From positions 806,001 through 870,000 of the forward strand of contig JAZAYU010000199.1 of NCBI GenBank assembly GCA_038501625.1: a DNA stretch of 64,000 bases, in the 5' to 3' direction. Below are positions 57,505 to 64,000 of this stretch, piece by piece. Position numbers and translations under genes: made by a program. Positions within the stretch are counted from its first letter, which is position 1. Every line of letters begins with the position of its first letter. The stretch comes from Corbicula japonica. Its lineage: Eukaryota; Mollusca; Bivalvia; Venerida; Cyrenidae. The notes beneath the pieces were generated by a model, which searched no databases, was not told where the DNA came from, and saw only the letters and a program-made list of their open reading frames with translations.

Positions 57505-57989
57505 GTAAGTATGTTATATATTTTTTAGCGTAAAATATTTTTAAAATTGTTTATCCCACAATATGAAACATCATGTAAATGTTGAACGTTCCACTTTAGT
57601 CACATTAAAAAGTTTCAGTTTATCTACTACCGATTGTTTAAATATATAAATTATGCACAACCTTACACAATAAATAAACAAGTCTCCTGGTTTGCCCAGT
57701 TTCGGGGACCATAAGATCTCATCAATGGTAAAAAAGAAACAAGTATGGAAAATGTACAACTGTCTCAACTTACCTTTAATATGGCTTAGTATCTGTTAAT
57801 TCCACCATTTATCAACTAACTGTCAACATGAAATCCACGTGAGGTAGCCATTTTGTTGACATAGTTAAATGTTCAATATGACGTAACTAGAATCGGCGAC
57901 CCTTGGTTTTTATCCTAAGTACAGGTTTGTTCAAAAGTTTGTTCACTATTTATTTTGAAGAATTTTAACTTAACAGAAACTGTTTATTT
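57505..57989 (+). other. Intron sequence
   Basis: No feature seen before LINE-C. Confidence 0.4.
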
Positions 57990-59155
57990 TCAACTTTGAA
58001 ACTAACTAAAACTAACATATTTACACTGTTATTTATGCTGTGCTACTGTCTATTTTTGTACCGTAAAAGACAATTCCTTAATTTTCATACAAGGAAACTT
58101 TTAGTCATGTCGCTAGTTCAAAGTCATTATGATTATGTTTGCTCTGCTTGGTACCCAAGTTTGAAACAGTACTGGAAAAATAGGCTTCAAACTACACAAA
58201 ATAAATTAGCTCGTTTCATGTTAAATCTTGGTTCTAGGTCTCATATTGGTTCTGAGGAATTAAAGTTACTAAATTGGTTATCGGTATCTAAGAAAGTTGA
58301 TCAGATCACTCTTTGTCACGTTCATAAAATTAAATACGGTTCTGCTCCGGAATACCTTAAAGAGCATTTTGTTCCACTAACTTCTTTCCATGACCGCTGT
58401 ACAAGATCTAGAGTGACTGCCCACTCTGATGCAAATTCTTTAAACAATATTACTTTTACCGACACCGGTAGATTTCGTTTGCCAAAGGTTGGAAGCTTTG
58501 GAAAAAAGTCCTTTGCGTACAATGGTGTGTCGTTGTGGAACAACCTTCCTCAGGATCTCAGGAATATTGACTGTCTTCGGGCTTTTAAATGTGCCGTTAA
58601 AACTTATTTAATGACTTCTTAATTTTTTAAATTTATATATTCAAACAGTAGTTTTATTTTCATTCTGTTTTATAAAGGAGTATAGGTTTAATTAATATAT
58701 TTTTATTTAGTAAGTCTCAATGTTGAGGCTATGTATCTTATAATTTTAAATGACCTATTTTTTATTTTAAGTCACGTGATTCTGAATGGCTTTTGTGATA
58801 CACACCTTGACTGTGATATATGTAGTTGTGATAATGATCTCAATCTGTTCGATATTTACTTATATAACATTGTAATTACTGTTATTTTCAAAGAAGAGCA
58901 ATATTTAATTTTTTCTTACTAAACATGACTTTCTGTGTCATGCCTCCAATATCAGGGACCACAATGGAAATAAGAGGAATCATTTTCTCTTTTTTGTGTT
59001 ATCCCTGGTATTGGTGGGCATTACATGGTTTTTCCATTACTGCATGTCATGACATTGAACTTTCTTTTTATTGTTCTTTCTTTGTATGACTTGTATGTAT
59101 TCTGCCATGTTTTGTTTTACTTATACCAAAATAAATAATAATAATAATTCTTCAG
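57990..59155 (+). mobile_element. LINE-C, 5'-truncated non-LTR retrotransposon
   Basis: A frame of 208 codons (57996-58622) encodes the C-terminal end of a LINE RT protein: LYRKRQFLNFHTRKLLVMS, LVQSHYDYVCSAWYPSLK, NKLARFMLNL and FAYNGVSLWNNLPQDLR. About 500 bp of 3' untranslated sequence and an (AAT)n tail at 59137-59155 follow. The first 15 residues look unrelated to LINEs, so the element edge is probably near 58045. It lies + strand inside the CCP gene intron and directly abuts the pogo pseudogene. Confidence 0.78.
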
Positions 59156-61094
59156 AATGGCATGGACAAATGAATTTGTCATGCCTTCTGACTACCCTCT
59201 CTTTGCAGCAGTATGTTAGGTGGGTCCAGTGTTTACACATGTTGTAATCACATTGTGCCCATTTTGTGAACACCAGAGATATGCAGTTCTTCAGCTGATC
59301 TGGCTGAAATTTGTGGCAAACACAACATATTTCTTCGTCAGAAATATCACTATCAACAGAATCTGTATCAGATACTGGACATGGCTGAAGTCCTGAAGGG
59401 CCTGGTCTAGGGGTGAGATTAGTTGTAGTGTGTTGGGTTTCTTCTTACTGATGGATAGCTGTCTACAGGGATCGCTCTTCCTTTTCTGCTTTTCTTGATG
59501 GGAGACAATTTTCTGGATGGCTGCAGGTTCTGTGATGGATGTTCCGCTGGTGATCTTGCTAAGGCAGTTGTTGCTTTTGGTTTTGAAGTTCAGCTTCTTA
59601 ACAATACAATATGTTCTTTCCTTGAAGAAAGTAGATGCATCATCTAGTTTAGGATTGCTGTTATGGTCATCAGTGTAAGTGCTGATAGAAGATGGAGGGA
59701 CAGAGAAGGCAGTAGCAGGCGTGAGCTTTTCGGAATCAATGGCAGAGGGATCATATGGAAATATGCCAGTACGTCTGAAGGCTGATTTTAAGTTGGATGT
59801 GGACAGAGCAAGATCATAGGCCTTTGAAGACAGAGCAGCCACATTGTACCTCGTAATTTGAGAGGACGCGTTGTTTCTTATGAACTTATGACACTCAGTG
59901 TTGTAAATTCGTTGAAGTGGCCCAAAACACCCAACATCTAGAGGTTGAAGGATGTGGCTGGTGTGTGCTGGTAGGACAAATAGCTCGACATTGTGGTCCT
60001 TGGCCCAGTTGATGACAGGTATGTTAATGTGAGACTTGTGGCCATCAAAGATAAGCAGCACAGTCTGTCCAGGATCAGGTCTCTGTAAATACTTCAGAAA
60101 GCGAGTCTCCAAAAACTCCAGGAAAACAGCAGAGTTCGACCAACCACTCTCTGTGACTGTCCCAGAAGACCCCGCACTTGACCCTTCTCGGAGTTCATCC
60201 CTGAAGCGTTTGCCCTTGAATATGTATTAGGGTGGAAGTATTGTACCCAGGGCATTCCCACAGCCTAGAATAGTTGTGATGGCTGCTCTAGATGAGGTGA
60301 ACGCCGGGGCAGACTGGCCTGCAGATACAATATAAGGCGGAGAATGTTCAGTTTGAATTCCCTTCTCATCAACATTGTAAATGCAATGAGGCTTGTCCTT
60401 CAAGTCAAACTTTGTAAGCACATGCTCAAGTCTTTCAAAATATTCAGTAACTGTGCTTTCGGATGCAGCCTTAGCTCTGTAATTTGCTAGTGATTTTGGT
60501 TTTATCACATGCAGCTCCGGCCAACGCTTCATAAATCACCTAAACCATTTCATACTGAATGGCTTCTCAGGGTCCCTCTTGATAGACGTCATAATTTGAG
60601 GCCATACTGACAACTTCACTGGATGTGTATTCATTTGCCAGTGAAGCCATTGACTTGAGGTGCTCTACAACAATACCTCTTCCTCCTGGTTCAGTGTAGG
60701 CATGGGACCAGTTGATACAGTTTCAGGATCAACTCGACCCAGAACCCGCTGGCGCAGTGTATTTTGAGGTACACCATGACTGAATGCAGCTCTTTTAACA
60801 GAAACACCATCTTCTAAGACTGCACGGTAGGCATTTGTCATGGCTGATGGTGAATAAGGGCGGTATTTGGCTTTACTGCCCTTTACATTCCTAGGTCTGG
60901 CCTAAAAATAGAAAGAATATAAATAAAGTTTTAAAAAATCATGGTTAAATATCCTATACTATTCTGAATAAACTCAATATTATATGTTTTTGTTAAACAA
61001 ATATAAGGAATACACAACTTTTGAGCACACCCTGTACCTGAAAAAATGACCGCGACCTTGCTTCTAGCAGGTACTCTGAGATTTCAGACGACAT
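59156..61094 (-). pseudogene. pogo/Tigger-like transposase with PHD-type finger
   Basis: A possible first exon (61094-61038, 19 codons from MSSEISEYLL, donor CAG/GTACAG) joins in frame to an acceptor (CTATTTTTAG) at 60906. The body then gives a psq-type helix-turn-helix (AVLEDGVSVKRAAFSHGVPQ), the CENPB-like part and the DDE core. First aspartate is in YNVDEKGI, second in LLIFDGHKSHI, third in QPLDVGCFGPL. Near 59400-59455 the frame shifts into a cysteine-rich end (EEICCVCHKF, KWAQCDYNMCKHW, FICPCH) with a PHD-like C4HC3 spacing. Stops at about 60535 (TGA where CGA is expected) and 60231 (TAA), plus the frameshift, make it non-functional. LINE-C lies against its 3' end. Confidence 0.8.
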
Positions 61095-62141
61095 ACTTCT
61101 GCTCTTCACAGTAAAAAAATCAAAAAGTAATTTATACAAATTTTTGGGGATGTTCATAGGAAGGGTGATAAAGGGCATAAGAAAAACAGGTAAATTCAGT
61201 AAGGGGAACATAATAAAGGTGTTACTTGTTTGAAGCGCATTTCCACTTTGGGTTTGACAGCGATGACAGGTAAATATTTACACCGGATACGCAAGAAACG
61301 ATGACGTCATACGGTCAATACAAGATAAATAAGAACACAGAAAACAAAGGTCACCGAAACTGGTAAGGGACCGAAACAGGGCAAACCACGATCATGGTTT
61401 CTCTCGCTTACGCTCAGATCTCTCTTGCATTGTAATAACGACTACTCTTTACGCAAAAATCTCAAATTTTTCAAAATCAACAAAATATTTAATTAATTGT
61501 TTTATTTATTACGTTATCATGTTGTTTGGCCTTCTAAATTCAATGGTGAACAATTATTACGGAGTTTGAGGGTATATAATTTCAAAACATAGATCTTACA
61601 TATACTTACTTTAACCATGTTAACTGTAAGTTTGTCATTCCGTGTGATGCATGTTTTGGGTTTTAGTGACTCCAGGGATTTTGGTCATGGTAAAGTGATT
61701 CAGTACCCAAAATTTCGCTTTGCAATACTATTATCTACGTATGTTTGTGTGATTTTGCATGCAACATTGCCTAGTTGATTGGCCGATCATAGTTATTTCA
61801 CCAAATCAACTTTTAATTGTTTGTTCATATTGCAACTTTTTGGGGCGCGTGCTAGGTTGGTGCCCTCTATAACCTGCTTTTTACCATCAGTGGCAAAAAA
61901 TTTGCCACTGATGTTTCATTGTAAATCTCACTGAAGTCAGATCTTACAAAATTAGATCTTTTCTGAATAAATTTGAATTAAAACTTAATTGAGGTGAGTC
62001 CGGATTGATTAAGATACAAAGCGTTTCAGTATGTTTTATAATCCCAGTGTTGCGATCTAATCTATCTTTGTTAATGTATCATACGTTTAATTTTTCAGTC
62101 AGTTGATCGATATGTTAGAAACTCGTTGAAGTTGATTTCAG
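61095..62141. other. Intron sequence with an R1 fragment
   Basis: 61700-61925 carries R1 landmarks (CATGCAACATTGCCTAGTTG, CAGTGGCAAAAAATTTGCC). No gene seen otherwise. Confidence 0.45.
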
Positions 62142-62348
62142 ATTTTGGTAATCCATCGTCTTGTAACCTTGTGGTGTGTGGGACACTTGTACCGCCAGAA
62201 AATGGTCATATTATTTTCATAAACGGCACTACTTTCGGCGATGTAGCAACTATCAATTGCGATGATGGTTATGCATTAAATGGGAGTCAATTCGTTACTT
62301 GTTTAAGTAACAGTCAATGGAGTGATTTGCCCACCTGTCTAAGTGTCG
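62142..62348 (+). CDS. Exon with one CCP module (E6)
   Basis: Acceptor TTGATTTCAG and donor GTCG/GTAAGA bound 207 bases, phase 1-1, 69 residues. The start DFGNPSSCNLVVCG is a relic of module A: its first residues (DCGNPPS in E4) run straight into its last ones (CNPV), so the middle of module A is deleted, and the first cysteine has become F. Module B (VVCGTLVPPENGHIIF to WSDLPTC) is complete. As in E5 one cysteine is left over. The donor and open frame suggest it can be spliced. Further exons probably lie beyond the window. Confidence 0.82.
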
Positions 62349-62822
62349 GTAAGAATGTTTTACAAATTGAGATTGTCAAGTTATTTCCATATATTATTGT
62401 CTTTAATCTTTTCGAAGATTAATAAATTTTTAATATAATATTTTAAATCTTGATCGAAAATGAATAGTACATAACTGTTAAACAGCCATTTTCCTGCTTC
62501 ATAACATTCATGCATTCCTGCTACCATTTTATTTTTCTGATTTATCTTTAGGTCACTTTTAGGTTATTGGTAATGTGAATTTTTCGCTTGACAATGCAAT
62601 TAGCTTCTTGCACTTTATGTGTTGTGCGCGTTCGCATACGAAATTGTCGAGATAATAAGTGGATTGGAGTTCTTTCGACAAAACAACTTGCGTATGTTTG
62701 TTCAAAAGAGAACACAGGAAATAAGTGTAATTTTCGTAAATTGTTTGTGGTGTCAATAATTTTGAAAATGGTCACTTTATAAATCCTAGCACTCTTTTCT
62801 TTCCTTTGTGCTTTTTTGCTGT
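62349..62822 (+). other. Intron or downstream sequence with an R1-like fragment
   Basis: 62580-62770 resembles R1 (GACAATGCAATTAGCTTCTT). No gene recognised. Confidence 0.4.
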
Positions 62823-64000
62823 GATGGGGGCGGTATTTGCTGTGTAGGGGGCAATATTTGCTGTGTAGAGGGCAGTATTGGCTGTGTAAGGGGAAGTATT
62901 TGCTGTGTAGGGGGAAATATTTGCTGAGTAAAAGGCAGTATTTGCTGTGTAGGGGGCAGTATTTGCTGCGTAGGGGGCAGTATTTGCTGTGTAGGGGGCA
63001 GTATTTGCTTGTAGAGGGCAGTATTGGCTGTGTAGAGGGGAAGTATTTGCTGTGTAGGGCAGTATTTGCTGTGTATGGGGCAGTATTTGCTGTGTAGAGG
63101 GCAGTATTGGCTGTGTAGAGGGGAAGTATTTGCTGTGTAGTGGGCAGTATTTGCTGTGTAGGGGGCAGTATTTGCTGTGTAGGGGCAGTATTTGCTGTGT
63201 AGGGGCCGTATTTGCTGTGTAGTGGGCAGTATTTGCTGTGTAGGGGGCAGTATTTGCTGTGTAGTGGGCAGTATTTGCTGTGTAGTGGGCAGTATTTGCT
63301 GTGTAGGGGGCAGTATTTGCTGTGTAGTGGGCAGTATGCTGTGTATGGGGCAGTATTTGCTGTATAGGGGCCAATATTTGCTTAGTATAAGGCAGTATTT
63401 GCTGTGTAGGGGGCAGTATTTGCTGTGTAGAGGGCAGTACTGGCTGTGTAGAGGGGAAGTATTTGCTGTGTAGGGGGCAGTATTTGCTGTGTAGGGGGCA
63501 GTATTTGCTGTGTAGGGGCCGTATTTGCTGTGTAGTGGGCAGTATTTGCTGTGTAGGGAGCAGTATTTGCTGTGTAGGGGGCAGTATTTGCTGTGTAGGG
63601 GCAGTATTTGCTGTGTAGGGGGCAGTATTTGCTGTGTAGTGGGCAGTATTGGCTGTGTAGTGGGCAGTATTTGCTGTGTAGTGGCCAGTATTTGCTGTGT
63701 AGGGGGCAATATTTGCTGAGTATAAGGCAGTATTTGCTGTGTAGGTGGCAGCATTTGCTGTGTAGAGGGCAGTATTGGCTGTATAGGGGGCAGTATTTGC
63801 TTTGTAAGGGGCAGTACTGGCTGTGTATTGGGCAGTATTTGCTGTGTAGGGGGCAGTATTGGCTGTGTAGGGGGCAGTATTTGCAGTGTAGGGGGCAGTA
63901 TTTGCTGTGTAGGGGGCCAGTATTGGCTGTGTAGTGGGGCAGTATTTCCTGTGTAGGGGCAGTATTTGCAGTGTAGGGGGCAGTATTTGCTGTGTAGGTG
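62823..64000. repeat. 21 bp minisatellite, continues past the window
   Basis: The unit CAGTATTTGCTGTGTAGGGGG repeats more than 50 times with small length changes (20-22 bp) and base variants (TTGGCTG, AGTGGG, AGAGGG). Higher-order repeats are visible: blocks such as AGAGGGCAGTATTGGCTGTG followed by GAGGGGAAGTATTTG recur. Long open frames on both strands follow from a period divisible by three and are not evidence of a gene. Confidence 0.95.

Noticed and set aside
62772..63754. Long minus-strand frames with repeated TQQILPP / HSKYCPL
   Set aside because: They arise from the 21 bp minisatellite, occur in several frames on both strands, and have no start context or splice sites.

Overview
The window is eukaryotic, AT-rich and intron-bearing. 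It carries spliced exons with GT/AG borders, tRNA-derived repeats, three kinds of non-LTR retrotransposon, a BEL/Pao LTR element, a pogo-like transposase and many small inverted-repeat elements. The combination of multi-sushi (CCP) exons, a C1q-domain fragment and the repeat style suggests a marine invertebrate, most likely a bivalve mollusc. That assignment is inference from gene and repeat content; no species marker is present.

Region 1 (1-28.8 kb) has no convincing host protein gene. It holds small foldback elements, a 2.9 kb terminal-inverted-repeat element (6847-9718), and a family of larger repeat units that each carry a tRNA-Ala(UGC)-like sequence on the + strand. A tandem duplication (7541-19913 and 20098-28800) makes two paralogous copies. 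Comparing them exposes later insertions as filled against empty sites: a BEL/Pao element (11207-16485) that split a tRNA-Ala sequence at its anticodon arm, a 676 bp TIR element with a TTA target duplication, a 213 bp TIR element with TA, and a 618 bp dispersed repeat called R1 here.

Region 2 (28.8-31.9 kb) holds a minus-strand C1q-domain exon fragment cut off by a tRNA-like repeat (R3), then AT-rich sequence, then an 11-copy 65 bp minisatellite.

Region 3 (31.9-62.4 kb) is best read as the 5' part of one large + strand gene. A candidate first exon (31991-32249) encodes a short cytoplasmic head and a signal-anchor helix and ends in phase 1. It is followed by phase 1-1 exons encoding CCP/sushi modules (35466-35867, 37352-37699, 49810-50157, 57304-57504, 62142-62348). 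The product would be a type II membrane protein with a CCP stalk, of the kind used in adhesion, recognition or complement-like roles. The introns hold LINE-A (42170-46760, partly recopied at 51003-51474 and 54164-55074), LINE-B (51542-54163), LINE-C (about 57990-59155), a broken pogo-like transposase with a PHD-type finger (59156-61094), SINE-like copies and a 136 bp near-perfect palindrome. The stretch 36402-48859 is an exact head-to-tail duplication unit of 12,458 bp, whose second copy (48860-57053) has since lost and gained segments.

Region 4 (62.8 kb to the end) is a 21 bp minisatellite running off the window; its long reading frames are a by-product of the 21 bp period.
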